Virus record (IMG/VR): IMGVR_UViG_3300045474_000007
Coordinates: 1-59,370 of that record
From: a virus
Strand: one strand, 5' to 3'
DNA: 59,370 nucleotides
Shown here: piece by piece, positions 6,687 to 14,832 of the stretch
Layout: each line of letters begins with the position of its first letter
Numbering within the stretch: the first letter of the stretch is position 1
Notes under the pieces: generated by a model
Told to the model about the DNA's origin: nothing
The model's input: the letters and a program-made list of their open reading frames with translations, nothing else
The model's database searches: none
Translations under genes and position numbers: made by a program

Positions 6687-6729
6687 GCGTAACGCAGTAA
6701 CATTGCGTTACGCAGTAGTCAATCCTCCT
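6686..6729 (-). promoter_or_regulatory. Hairpin that may bridge an SD to the start codon
   Basis: On the minus strand TGCGTAACGCA (6714-6704) and TGCGTTACGCA (6696-6686) form a perfect 11-bp stem with a 7-base loop. The stem ends on the A of the ATG. An AGGAGG lies at 6729-6724, 37 bases from the ATG, but only 9 bases away if the folded hairpin is skipped. Phage T4 is known to use such folded spacers before some starts. The same dyad could instead be an operator. Confidence 0.5.
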
Positions 6730-7315
6730 GCTCCTCGGTTATATCAATAGCCGTTTTCTCCACCAGCGCCCGCAGGGCTAGCGCTTCCTCTACCGTCAGC
6801 TTTTGCAGATCGAAGTTTCTAATTTGCACCGGCCCGCCCGTTGGCCCCGTCAGTCGTAACGGCTGGGGCACCTTGCCGTCTATCCTGTCGTACAGCTCCT
6901 TGAGTATCTGGGATCCGCGCACCTGGGCCGCATTGTGCCACGCCCGGGCTGCTGTGAACTGAGCCATTGTTATTTTGTCTTTATCCCAGCTTGTCGGGAA
7001 TACGACGCCCCGATCCAACAGGGCTTGCACCGCCGTCTTGGGAGCCGGAGCCGCGCCGTACTCCTTGGTTATGGTTGTCAGGCACAGCTCGGAAGGGGGC
7101 CTACCGTTCGGGTTAGGAGATGGCATCCCAGCCTTCCAGCGCCAAGGCGCAATCCTGTCTAGTCTCAGCTTTTTCTCATCGGCGCTTTTCGTGTCGTGTT
7201 TATCAGGGGCTAAGTCAGGCGGCTTGTTGCCGTTGCTTGTAGGGTCTACCGCGTGGCCGTTTAGCCTTACTTCGGGCTTCCTGGCTTTGCCGTTCGATTT
7301 GCCGTTTTTGCTCAT
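6719..7315 (-). CDS. Terminase small subunit-like protein (DUF5681 type)
   Basis: 198 residues. A basic, disordered N-terminus (1-45) precedes WRWKAGMPSPNPNGRP (about 58-74), the signature of DUF5681 proteins found next to terminases. The rest is helical and ends in an acidic tail (ITEEQED). Family knowledge and position, upstream of terL, suggest recognition of packaging DNA. An SD (GAGG) lies upstream of the ATG. Its first 101 bases overlap the end of the preceding gene in another frame. Confidence 0.75.
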   Translation of the reverse strand: MSKNGKSNGKARKPEVRLNGHAVDPTSNGNKPPDLAPDKHDTKSADEKKLRLDRIAPWRWKAGMPSPNPNGRPPSELCLTTITKEYGAAPAPKTAVQALLDRGVVFPTSWDKDKITMAQFTAARAWHNAAQVRGSQILKELYDRIDGKVPQPLRLTGPTGGPVQIRNFDLQKLTVEEALALRALVEKTAIDITEEQED

Positions 7316-7694
7316 CGCTTTGTGCCTCGACTTTTAATAATCCTCGACGCAGGTAAGTGGCCTCTATGCTCAGGGCCGCGCAGGTATTGTTGAAACTAAA
7401 TGTCCATTCATCGTCCTCGGCTTGAATCCAATGTAGGGCTTGGAGGTAGACCAATGCAAGCTTGAGGCGTTTAGATTTAGGGTGAGCAATGGTGTTTACG
7501 ACGTCGTGAAGGATGGCTAGATACAGCCGCAGCTCGGGCTCTACGGCAGAGCTTTGGTGAAGGGTGCTGGCAAATAGGTGGCCGCTGATAACATCGTTGA
7601 CCGTGACGGCTCTGGCTGTTGATAGAATATCCTCTGGCGAGGTGTAGTCTTTACTGGATCGGTAGGCTTCTGTCTGGAGTGGATTCATTCCCAT
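7215..7694 (-). CDS. Conserved hypothetical protein with AT-hook tail
   Basis: 159 residues from an ATG with the standard AGAGAGGGAGAG SD. The middle (LRLYLAILHDVVNTI ... EWTFSFNNTCAALSIEATYLRRGLL) matches an uncharacterised family common in phages. The tail AKRPRGRPYK is a classic AT-hook, which binds the minor groove of AT-rich DNA. The AT-hook is encoded in the 101-base overlap with the terminase small subunit gene. Likely DNA-binding; specific role unknown. Confidence 0.75.
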   Translation of the reverse strand: MGMNPLQTEAYRSSKDYTSPEDILSTARAVTVNDVISGHLFASTLHQSSAVEPELRLYLAILHDVVNTIAHPKSKRLKLALVYLQALHWIQAEDDEWTFSFNNTCAALSIEATYLRRGLLKVEAQSDEQKRQIERQSQEARSKAKRPRGRPYKQRQQAA

Positions 7695-7719
7695 TTTTTC
7701 TCTCCCTCTCTCGGGTTTT

Positions 7720-8385
7720 TTAATCCGCTCTTAGGGCCGTGTTCTGCGGCGTCAGGAATGCCGGTTGGATCGTCATCGTTCCGTAGTCCGATTGGTTAGG
7801 CAGGTTGCCAACCATCAGCTCTGCTGTGGCTCCGATAATGCCGTTCGTGGTATCCAGAAGGGCGGCTCCGCAGTTGGTGAATTTAGTTGCCGGGATAGAG
7901 TCGTATTTCGGAGTGATGCACTTGGCGTATTTCCCCATAGCCGCCAGGATCGCTGAGCCGCCCCTACTGAAGGCATTATCCCTCGCCACCGGCGATATAA
8001 TTCCAATGACGTGGCCGAAAAATGCTGCTCCCGCAGCCAGCCCCGTAGCTACTCCATTACCGATAGGAGCCGCACTGGCAACCGTAGCCCCGCCGATTAG
8101 AGCCGCCAGGATAATAGGCCCAGCCGTAGCGAATACTTCGGAGTTGAGTGAGCGAACCCCGTACCTCTTAGCCGTTTCTGTCGCATATTTTACCGTGGCA
8201 AGATCCGATAACCGGTTGCGGGCATCTGGGTTATCCTGCTCCGCTTTTGTCTCCAGCATATCCGTTAGCATCGGCGGTTGCAGGGATGCACATCCCCCGA
8301 GCAGGGCCATGACTACAAACACGCCAGCCGCAACGACTAGCCACGAGGAGATAATCAAAACAATTCTGTTTTCTAAAAGCTTCAT
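7720..8385 (-). CDS. Putative lipoprotein
   Basis: 221 residues with an ideal SD (AAGGAGGATTTGAA). A basic N-terminus and hydrophobic stretch (9-28) end in LLGGCASL, a lipobox with acylation expected at the Cys. A second Gly/Ala-rich hydrophobic region (about 88-135) may be membrane-associated. Phage lipoproteins can serve in superinfection exclusion or as outer spanins, but this one is long for a spanin. No closer family was recognised. Confidence 0.7.
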   Translation of the reverse strand: MKLLENRIVLIISSWLVVAAGVFVVMALLGGCASLQPPMLTDMLETKAEQDNPDARNRLSDLATVKYATETAKRYGVRSLNSEVFATAGPIILAALIGGATVASAAPIGNGVATGLAAGAAFFGHVIGIISPVARDNAFSRGGSAILAAMGKYAKCITPKYDSIPATKFTNCGAALLDTTNGIIGATAELMVGNLPNQSDYGTMTIQPAFLTPQNTALRAD

Positions 8386-8795
8386 TTCAAATCCTCCTTA
8401 GTGATTAAGACGCTATCACACACCCACTTCCCAAGTTTATTTTTCTTCCAGCCGTGAATCTGAATAGAATGGCCCCGGATGGACAACCACGCCCAAGCCG
8501 CCCGGACTCGCTTAGGGTCATCCTTTATTTTCTTGATACGTGCCGCCATGTTGGTTTTCGTTGTGGTTTGCACCAGGATAGCCTCAGGATCGACATGAAT
8601 GCTGTCGAGAGAATGAGACTCCATTATCGTGCGCATACCCGCGATAGCCAGCAAGTCACCGAAGCCGAATAAATCCTGACGAATCTTTGCCCACGGATTC
8701 CAGTGCTCAACGATTGCCACAATGAAGCCCTGTTTACGCAGCAGAGATAGGCTCCGCTGCGTGGGGGACGTGCTACTTTTTTTCTTTACGGGCAC
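8382..8795 (-). CDS. Putative PD-(D/E)XK-type nuclease
   Basis: 137 residues, GTG start with an AGGTGG SD, overlapping the ParB-like gene by 23 bases. The pattern SPTQRSLSLLRKQGFIVAIVEHWNPWAKIRQDLFGFGDLLAI followed by ILVQTTTKTNMAARIKKI matches a phage family with a restriction-endonuclease-like core. D in FGDLLAI and Q in VQTTT sit at catalytic-core positions; the family often has Q where classical enzymes have E. Likely acts in recombination or repair. Confidence 0.65.
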   Translation of the reverse strand: MPVKKKSSTSPTQRSLSLLRKQGFIVAIVEHWNPWAKIRQDLFGFGDLLAIAGMRTIMESHSLDSIHVDPEAILVQTTTKTNMAARIKKIKDDPKRVRAAWAWLSIRGHSIQIHGWKKNKLGKWVCDSVLITKEDLK

Positions 8796-10209
8796 GTTTC
8801 ACCACCTTTGTTTTGTCCCTCTTGGCCGGTACTGTAATGCGGTTCCGGATCACCTCCAGATTAACCACTCCAGGGTAGAGCCGCTCGACTTCTGCCGCAG
8901 CCCCTTTAGCCGTTCGCGGCAAGAGTAGGCCGGATAGCGCAAACCCGAAGATCAACTTTTGCAAGACTTTGACATCGTTGATTCGATCTATGTCCTCGGC
9001 CATATCGAAATTAGCCTTCAAGCCATAGTAGTCCAGGTGAACTTTCTTAAGATCGTTCCACATCCCATCCCACATAAAATTGGCGATAATGCGGTGCTCT
9101 ATCACACCGTCATGGTGAGAAACTTGGGTTAAGATATCGTTGTAAACTTCTTTAGCCACTTGCTTAGCCATCCGATCTTCGGCCAACTCTTTCTTGTGCT
9201 GTGGCGTGGCCTGAGCTCGTGCCGAATGAATCTTACACTTGGGGTCCGTGCATACGAGCGACTTCTTGTAGCCGCCGTCGATAATCAGCGCATGCATGGT
9301 GCTAGGGCACGTCAAGTCGGCCACCGTTATCGGCTTATACTTATCTGGCGCAATCTCGTCCATCCCATACGGGCGGGTGCCAGCGCGAATCAGAACCAGA
9401 TCGGGATTGTCTTTCTTTTTGCCATCGACAAACTTAGCCAACTTTTTCTTGAAACAAACCGGGTCCAGGCAAAGATTCTTTTCCTCCTTGCTCTCAAATA
9501 GCGCCGGTTGATTGTTGGACTGCTTAGGACACTCTACGCATGAGCCAACCCCTTGAATAAGATTGGCGTCCTTTAAGTCCCACGGTGCCTCTTTCAGGTT
9601 AGTAAACCGGCTGCGGCAGAACCAGTCCACGAGCGTTGCCGTAATGCCGCTGCGATTCTTCGCCTCCGCCAAACAAGCTTTCTGCGTTTCCGGCGTAGTT
9701 CGCGCCAGAGCAAAAGCCGTATCCAACCCTATCTTGTTCGCCTTAAACGATTCAGCGGCCGGAGCGATAAGGGAAACTAGTACTGCTCGCCGTTTGACAT
9801 AATTAACTTTCTTTCCGATTGCTAAACCTACAGCCTCGAACTCCCCGTTATGCTTCTCTAGGAGATCATTAATCAATACGGCTTCATCGTAGGGGTGAAG
9901 TTCCTCCCGCTGTAGAGCCGTAACCAATTGGGTTTGCTTGGCGTCCTCGTCCGTCATCTCCCGAACGATGCAAGGTACCACTGGCAGTTTCAGCTCCTCC
10001 GCTGCCGCTAGTCGGCGATGGCCGTTGACCATCTCGAAGCTAAACTTACTCCCGGCTTCTTGATTTATTGGACGGACAATTAGCGGCTCTATGATTCCGC
10101 CATTGGAAATGCTGTAGACCAGTTGCTCCATATTGGGCAAGGCCCGCCGTGGGTTAAACGGACTTGGCTCGATCTTGCTCGGCTCTATGTTTTCAATTTT
10201 CTCTGCCAT
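8773..10209 (-). CDS. ParB-like protein with cysteine-rich region
   Basis: 478 residues. Residues 1-110 are a ParB N-terminal domain: FNPRR (18-22), GIIEPLIVRP, NGHRRLAAAEE (62-72) and TALQREELHPYDEA. The middle carries HTH-like helices. The later part has Cys motifs (CVECPKQ, CLDPVCFKKK, CTDPKCKIH) typical of plasmid and phage ParB-like proteins. Partition ParB proteins spread on DNA using CTP; phage versions may act in replication, gene control or as nucleases. No parA is visible, so a partition role is not supported. The SD is GAGGGAGAAA. Confidence 0.85.
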   Translation of the reverse strand: MAEKIENIEPSKIEPSPFNPRRALPNMEQLVYSISNGGIIEPLIVRPINQEAGSKFSFEMVNGHRRLAAAEELKLPVVPCIVREMTDEDAKQTQLVTALQREELHPYDEAVLINDLLEKHNGEFEAVGLAIGKKVNYVKRRAVLVSLIAPAAESFKANKIGLDTAFALARTTPETQKACLAEAKNRSGITATLVDWFCRSRFTNLKEAPWDLKDANLIQGVGSCVECPKQSNNQPALFESKEEKNLCLDPVCFKKKLAKFVDGKKKDNPDLVLIRAGTRPYGMDEIAPDKYKPITVADLTCPSTMHALIIDGGYKKSLVCTDPKCKIHSARAQATPQHKKELAEDRMAKQVAKEVYNDILTQVSHHDGVIEHRIIANFMWDGMWNDLKKVHLDYYGLKANFDMAEDIDRINDVKVLQKLIFGFALSGLLLPRTAKGAAAEVERLYPGVVNLEVIRNRITVPAKRDKTKVVKRARKEKK

Positions 10210-10241
10210 TTGTATTTCTCCCTCTCAGTTAAAAGTTACTT

Positions 10242-10562
10242 CTATTTTTGCTTGCCGTGAACCACGAGCAGCCCGCTCCCCGCTGAGTTCAACAGCAGAA
10301 ACTCCGTGATAAGAAACGTCGCCTCCTTCCATAAGTTTAGTTTATACAACGATTCAAACCATTCATTCCCTATCTGGTGCCGTTGTGAATGGTGCGATCT
10401 GCAAAGAGGCAGAAGGGTGAAGTCGTTCCGTTTGGATTGGCGTTGACCCGTCGCAATCAAGTGATCGGGGTCTACCCCATCGCTATCGCACACGAGACAC
10501 CGCTGGCTTTTGATAAACGTCTTATAACTCTCGCACACGAGTTTAGTGTCCTTGCGCAGCAT
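10242..10562 (-). CDS. HNH-type nuclease
   Basis: 106 residues with SD GGAG. The core CLVCDSDGVDPDHLI ... LLPLCRSHHSQRHQIG supplies zinc cysteines (CxxC and C), the DPDH catalytic His and the final His pair of an HNH fold. Similar small HNH proteins occur in replication regions of lambdoid and related phages, where they help resolve or nick DNA. The C-terminal 35 residues are hydrophobic (ATFLITEFLLLNSAGSGLLVV). Confidence 0.75.
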   Translation of the reverse strand: MLRKDTKLVCESYKTFIKSQRCLVCDSDGVDPDHLIATGQRQSKRNDFTLLPLCRSHHSQRHQIGNEWFESLYKLNLWKEATFLITEFLLLNSAGSGLLVVHGKQK

Positions 10563-10565
10563 AGA

Positions 10566-10763
10566 TCACTCCAACGCCTTCAAGGCTTCGTCTAGCTCCC
10601 GCTCAAGCCGAACGCTTAAGCGGAGATCGACTTGATTGCGCAGCTTGAAGTATTTGCGCTGCGCCTCACGCATCTCTTTGGCGATACTCGCTATGCGGGT
10701 TAGTTTTTCTTCGCGCTCTTTCAATTCGTTGTACTCTTCATAATCAACGGGTATTTTAGCCAT
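10566..10763 (-). CDS. Coiled-coil hypothetical protein, 65 aa
   Basis: Begins MAKIPVDYEEYNELKEREEK with the operon-type SD AGAGAGGGAGAAAA. Almost the whole protein is a charged heptad-rich helix, so an oligomerising coiled coil is likely. The longer reading frame upstream merely reads through the SD. Function unknown. Confidence 0.65.
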   Translation of the reverse strand: MAKIPVDYEEYNELKEREEKLTRIASIAKEMREAQRKYFKLRNQVDLRLSVRLERELDEALKALE

Positions 10764-10778
10764 TTCTTTTCTCCCTCT

Positions 10779-10910
10779 CTCGGTTTCAAATCCGGCTGCG
10801 TTCCGGTTTAGGCCACTACTCGGCTTCACTGCATGTCACTGCACAGCGGCGCACAGCTCGACTTCACTTCATCCAGGCCACGCCAATACACCACTCGACT
10901 TCATTTCATG
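10779..10910 (+). repeat. Iteron-like array of 17-bp direct repeats
   Basis: CTCGACTTCATTTCATG at 10894-10910, CTCGACTTCACTTCATC at 10857-10873 and CTCGGCTTCACTGCATG at 10819-10835 recur every 37-38 bases, with a weaker copy near 10779. The stretch 10764-10905 has no credible gene. Regularly spaced repeats close to replication genes suggest an origin or a binding array for a phage DNA-binding protein. Confidence 0.5.
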
Positions 10911-11664
10911 CGGCCTTTTTCTGCTTGGCCGCCAGCTTTTTCAGCGCCCGATAGTGGTTGCCCCAGTCTAGCTTTTCCTCGTCATCGGCAAACTCTGCCG
11001 GTTCAACCACAAACTGGAATGCCCACACGGCTAAGTCCGCTTGCGGCCCGGATAGAGCAGAGTCGGTATCGCTTGCCACCTTCAAACACTTGGAGCAGAT
11101 TTTTAGCTTGCCCTTTGCCGATTCACATATTGCGCACAGCCCCTCGTCAGCATTCTCGGGTTCTCCCCCCTTCGGCTCTTTGGCGTTCTTGTGGCCCTTT
11201 TTGCGCATGGCCTCTTTGAGCTCGCGAAGTGACCACTCGTTCTTAAGCGATCTCTCAAGCCAGTCTGTCTGCTCTTTGTCGGTGCACTTAGCTACCTCCC
11301 GGTGATGGCTCCAGCTTACGATGGGGTTGTTTATGCGGCGCACCGGAGCTACCCGCAGGGATACGTATAGCGCCGCTTTTATCTTGTCCGGTGAAAGGCA
11401 TGTATCGCTCGCTCCTTGGGCGTACTGCTCTCCGTATCGCGTTTCCCCGTACACTAGGGCGTCCCCAAGCCACCAGTTACTAGCCCCATTCACCTGAGCG
11501 ATCTTAAATACGGTTTCCTCCCACTCCTGGCGCTCCAACCCATCCGGCAATGCCAGTTCTGTTGGGCTTATTTTGGCTGGCATATTTACGTGCAAGCCGT
11601 CAAAGCCCCTTGTGGTTAAATCCGTCCCTAATTCCTCTTTGCGCACCACTTTTTTCTTTGCCAT
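10906..11664 (-). CDS. Conserved phage protein with zinc ribbon
   Basis: 252 residues from the ATG at 11664 (SD GAGGG). Residues about 55-150 contain WWLGDALVYGETRYGEQYAQ, SWSHHREVAKC and WLERSLKNEWSLRELKEAM, a helical module I have seen in phage and plasmid proteins of unknown function. A CAIC ... CSKC zinc ribbon follows, and the last 60 residues are helical and basic. It may bind DNA. It directly follows the iteron-like array in transcription terms. Confidence 0.7.
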   Translation of the reverse strand: MAKKKVVRKEELGTDLTTRGFDGLHVNMPAKISPTELALPDGLERQEWEETVFKIAQVNGASNWWLGDALVYGETRYGEQYAQGASDTCLSPDKIKAALYVSLRVAPVRRINNPIVSWSHHREVAKCTDKEQTDWLERSLKNEWSLRELKEAMRKKGHKNAKEPKGGEPENADEGLCAICESAKGKLKICSKCLKVASDTDSALSGPQADLAVWAFQFVVEPAEFADDEEKLDWGNHYRALKKLAAKQKKAA

Positions 11665-11696
11665 CGTTCTGCCCTCATTCATCTCGACTATCCGGC

Positions 11697-11912
11697 TCAC
11701 CCCGGCTTGCCAACTAAATGACTATGAACCTCGCTTTTGCGCGGCCTCCTCCAGCGATTATTCCGCCACACGTACCAGCCGCCTTTACTCCTCTTCCACA
11801 GAGCACACCAGCAACAATGCGTCATGCCGGGGACGATTGTGGTATGAGCTGGCATGATTAAAACATTGCAAAAGCGGTGGCCCACAACCTGCCCTTTCTT
11901 CACTTTCTCCAT
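11697..11912 (-). CDS. Small Cys- and Trp-rich hypothetical protein
   Basis: 71 residues from the ATG at 11912 with SD CAGGGAGAAG. Contains CCWC at mid-length and a tryptophan/arginine cluster (GGWYVWRNNRWRRPRK). A compact zinc or nucleic-acid-binding fold is possible. It precedes the conserved zinc-ribbon gene. Family not recognised. Confidence 0.55.
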   Translation of the reverse strand: MEKVKKGQVVGHRFCNVLIMPAHTTIVPGMTHCCWCALWKRSKGGWYVWRNNRWRRPRKSEVHSHLVGKPG

Positions 11913-11946
11913 TTTTTCTTCTCCCTGGGTAAACAATACGGTTTCA

Positions 11947-12030
11947 ATACCCCTTCAAAACACCCTCTATTTCGCTCCAGGATCGTTTTTAAGCCACTTT
12001 CAGCCAAGGTTAAGGGGTTACTAGGGGTCC
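11947..12030 (-). repeat. Dispersed dyad element, copy B
   Basis: Core AACACCCTCTATTTCGCTCC, AGGATCGTTTTTAAG, then GGTTAAGGGGTTACTAGGGG. CTTCAAAA and TTTTTAAG form an imperfect inverted repeat around the core. Nearly identical core, in the opposite orientation, at 47435-47515. Occupies the gap between two small genes. Confidence 0.55.
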
Positions 12031-12251
12031 GGGTTAAACATAGCAAACGGATCGGCCTCCGGTTCGTCACGTTTTAGCCATCCGATCATCGCTCGATAAA
12101 GCACCTCCATATTCCGCTCGCATAATCCGCACTGGTGCTGCTCCGCATGACTTCGCATTGCAACCAATGCGGCCAATACGGACTCTGCCGAAGCCGTTAA
12201 GTTAATCTCCTCCTGTAAAATCTCGTCCACCGAAGATAGGTCCGATGCCAT
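12021..12251 (-). CDS. Hypothetical protein, 76 aa
   Basis: Strong AGGAGG SD lies within the end of the DnaB gene, with which it overlaps by 50 bases. Mostly helical and acidic, with a CGLC pair near the middle. No recognised family. Overlap with the helicase suggests co-translation and possibly an accessory replication role (inference). Confidence 0.6.
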   Translation of the reverse strand: MASDLSSVDEILQEEINLTASAESVLAALVAMRSHAEQHQCGLCERNMEVLYRAMIGWLKRDEPEADPFAMFNPDP

Positions 12252-13590
12252 CGCTGCTTTCCTCCTTCCAATCTTCGAACATTACCGAATCGCCTAGATA
12301 ACGCAGCGCCACGTTCCCATCCGGGCCGCCACGATTTTTCTTAATGAGCCAATCAACGCGCACACCGACCTCGCCTAATTGGCGTCCGGCTTGCATCTTA
12401 CCGGGATGGAGAAACGTCACGATGTCAGCGTCGGCTTCTAAATCTCCGCTCTCACGCAAGTCGGATAACTCCGGTGCTTTGTCGCCTTTATCCAACCCGC
12501 GATTAACTTGGGATAGAATCACCACTAGAACTTCTAGCCCACGTGCCATGTCTTTTGCCTCATTGGAAATTTTAGCCAAGTCCAGATAGCGCTTCTCTTG
12601 AGCTACATCGACTTTTATCCGCTGGGCGTAATCAATCATCACCACCTGCAACGTTTTATCCCTAAGCTTTGCCGCTCGTATCTGTGCCTTGATCCGCCCC
12701 CAGTGGTTATCGTCGTACAGCAGGATCGGCAGCGCACTCAGTCTCGTGGCTCCGGCTGTTACAATCGGAATGTCTCTCTCCTCCAATCTCCCTCGGCGTA
12801 AATCAAAATTGGCAATACCGCTTTCTCGCGCCAGCATCCGTACTGCCAACTGCCATACCGGCATTTCCGCATTAACCAACAACGATGAAATGTTTTGCCT
12901 TCCCCAATTTACTGCCAGCGTTAAGGCCATAGCCGTTTTTCCAATTCCTGGCCGAGCGGCAATAACCATCACCTCTCCCGGGAAGCCCCCGCCCGTAACG
13001 TTATCAAACCCCTCAATGCCAGTCCGTATTCCACCGATACCGCCGCCGGATGATGCTTGCTCGATCTTAGCTAATGCCTGAACTGTCGCTTTGCCTATCG
13101 TAACCGGCTCATTCGTTTTGTCCGTGGTTATGCCGATTAGTGCGGTTGTGAGCTCCCCGATGATGTCATCGACGTTTTCTACTCCAGTTAGTCGAGGCCG
13201 AACTTCCTCGATTAGCGAAATAACCTGCCTACGCTTAGAGAGTTGTTTAACAAGCAGAACATGGCGCTCGCTATTTCCCCGATACTCCTTGAGCAGCCCT
13301 GCCAGACTAAACCCCTTGGCAGCGTAGGATCGCGTTAGTCTGTCGCCAACCGAAACGACGTCTACGGGCTCCCGAATTTCTGTTAGTTCCGATATGGCCC
13401 GGAATACTTCTCGATGGGTAGTAATAAAAAAATCAGTCTCCGTCAAAACCGATAGCGCATAGTTGGTAACGATTGGATTTACAATCATTCCGCCCAGCAC
13501 CGACAACTCCGCTTCACTATCCGAAGGGTGAAAGTTTAGCGATGCTTCGGGCGGAAGTTTTTTAGCTGGCGGTTTTTTATTATCGGCCAC
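12202..13590 (-). CDS. dnaB: Replicative DNA helicase, DnaB-like
   Basis: 462 residues from a GTG with SD GGAGGCGCGACC. The N-terminal domain (about 20-110) has the DnaB helical pattern (SEAELSVLGGMI). The RecA-like motor has Walker A ARPGIGKTA (212-220), Walker B VVMIDYAQ, and the family motifs SQVNRGLDKG and LSDLRESGDLEADAD. It unwinds DNA ahead of the replisome. It overlaps the O-like protein gene by 11 bases; O-type initiators recruit DnaB, so the pair forms an initiation module. Confidence 0.93.
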   Translation of the reverse strand: MADNKKPPAKKLPPEASLNFHPSDSEAELSVLGGMIVNPIVTNYALSVLTETDFFITTHREVFRAISELTEIREPVDVVSVGDRLTRSYAAKGFSLAGLLKEYRGNSERHVLLVKQLSKRRQVISLIEEVRPRLTGVENVDDIIGELTTALIGITTDKTNEPVTIGKATVQALAKIEQASSGGGIGGIRTGIEGFDNVTGGGFPGEVMVIAARPGIGKTAMALTLAVNWGRQNISSLLVNAEMPVWQLAVRMLARESGIANFDLRRGRLEERDIPIVTAGATRLSALPILLYDDNHWGRIKAQIRAAKLRDKTLQVVMIDYAQRIKVDVAQEKRYLDLAKISNEAKDMARGLEVLVVILSQVNRGLDKGDKAPELSDLRESGDLEADADIVTFLHPGKMQAGRQLGEVGVRVDWLIKKNRGGPDGNVALRYLGDSVMFEDWKEESSDGIGPIFGGRDFTGGD

Positions 13591-14455
13591 GGTCGCGCCT
13601 CCTTGGCTGTTCCGTCCCGTCCCATATGCGCAGCCCGCTGAACGTATCATAACGAATACCGTTGACGATCTTCTCTCTCGGCTCCGGCGCGGTGCTTACC
13701 AGCTTATTCCACTGGTTCGACAATGTGCCGATGGTTAACCCAAGTTTTTTTAGATACGGATCTGTCGTGTCAAACAATATCTGAGCTATGCGCCTAAATT
13801 CTGCATCCCCGTATTGCTTAAATAACGTGGTAGCCAGCGCAATGTCTTTGCCCGTCCAGTGATATTTTATCCCTGTTCTCTCCAGATAAACTCCAGACCA
13901 CCAGGCTAGACATTCCTCTCGCCCTGGTATAGGGATACGCATCCCCTTATCCTTAGCCTTCCCCTTCCCCTTACTATTGGCATTACCTAGGCTATTGTCC
14001 TCTCTCTTACTATCAACTATCCCTATAAGATCATCTCTAGGTATAAGACTAGGGGATTGACTAAGAGGTATATCTGGTGAGCGTAGCGAACCAGAAAGAG
14101 TTTCTTTTGTATGTTCCCTCAGGATACAACCCGTTGTTCCCTCAGGATACAACTCAAGTTTCCCGTCAGGAGCAGCATTCACGTTAATTTGATAAACATT
14201 GCCTAATGGTGAATGTTCGCATTTTATCAAATCACCAAGGCTGCGAACCATTCCAGGAATCTTTGATTGCGTAACGCCAGTTTGTTCTGCTAACTGGCTA
14301 AGACTTATCCGATCTTGCTTCTTATTCCATCCATAGGTTTTTCTAGCTATAGCCATGACAATTTTGAATTGGGCGTGGCTTACGCTGCGCATGACTTCAT
14401 CTAGAAGAAAGTGTGGTATTAGAGTAAAGTTTGCTTCAAGCTCAAGAGGTTTCAT
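13580..14455 (-). CDS. Replication initiation protein, phage O-like
   Basis: 291 residues. The N-terminal winged-helix domain (about 8-70) matches phage replication protein O: FTLIPHFLLDEVMRSVSHAQFKIVMAIARKTYGWNKKQDRISLSQLAEQ is the type pattern, given here only in outline (FxxIPxxLLD, RKTYGWxKxxDxIS). The low-complexity linker (140-170) leads to a C-terminal helical domain that in relatives contacts the helicase. ATGA overlap with the upstream HNH-like gene. Probably binds the phage origin and loads DnaB. Confidence 0.8.
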   Translation of the reverse strand: MKPLELEANFTLIPHFLLDEVMRSVSHAQFKIVMAIARKTYGWNKKQDRISLSQLAEQTGVTQSKIPGMVRSLGDLIKCEHSPLGNVYQINVNAAPDGKLELYPEGTTGCILREHTKETLSGSLRSPDIPLSQSPSLIPRDDLIGIVDSKREDNSLGNANSKGKGKAKDKGMRIPIPGREECLAWWSGVYLERTGIKYHWTGKDIALATTLFKQYGDAEFRRIAQILFDTTDPYLKKLGLTIGTLSNQWNKLVSTAPEPREKIVNGIRYDTFSGLRIWDGTEQPRRRDRGR

Positions 14456-14817
14456 CGGTCTCTTTCCCCAATAAATCGGAATGCAGCAGCTTCCCTATTA
14501 AGCCGAGCAATTATTTTTAATATCTGGAATCTTTCAGATTGCCGTAGAGGATCGACTACACTGCCATCACTAACAGCAAGAGCTTTTCTGAGGAATGAGG
14601 CCTCCTCTGCCTCAAAAAGCTTTTCTCTAAGTTTTTCTATATCGTGGCCACTTCTTCTCTTGATGGCCCCGCAACGTAAACAGCATAGACGTAGATTGTT
14701 CTCAGTATCCGGCTGGTTTCTATCGACACGATCTACATACAATCTCTCTGTTGCATAGCAGTAGTAACAGTGTCCTTCTGCTTTATTAATTATGATATCT
14801 TTAAGTTTTTTCTTCAT
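14452..14817 (-). CDS. HNH-like zinc protein, possibly catalytically altered
   Basis: 121 residues from the ATG at 14817 with SD AGAGGGAGAG. CYYC and CLRC pairs flank VDRVDRNQPDTENNLRL, the HNH layout. However, the usual catalytic DH is replaced by DR in VDRVDR. It may be a degenerate HNH or one that uses another residue. First gene of the replication operon, right after the structured leader. Confidence 0.6.
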   Translation of the reverse strand: MKKKLKDIIINKAEGHCYYCYATERLYVDRVDRNQPDTENNLRLCCLRCGAIKRRSGHDIEKLREKLFEAEEASFLRKALAVSDGSVVDPLRQSERFQILKIIARLNREAAAFRFIGERDR

Positions 14818-14832
14818 TTTCTCTCCCTCTTG

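Noticed and set aside
7805-8401. 198-residue plus-strand frame opposite the lipoprotein gene
   Set aside because: It is the antisense shadow of a gene with an ideal SD and lipobox; no family motifs or SD of its own.
8773-10209. Partition system (ParA/ParB) reading of the ParB-like gene
   Set aside because: No ParA-like ATPase is visible nearby and ParB-like proteins are common in phage operons with other roles.
11288-11473. 61-residue minus-strand frame inside the zinc-ribbon gene
   Set aside because: Alternative frame of a conserved gene without SD or motif.
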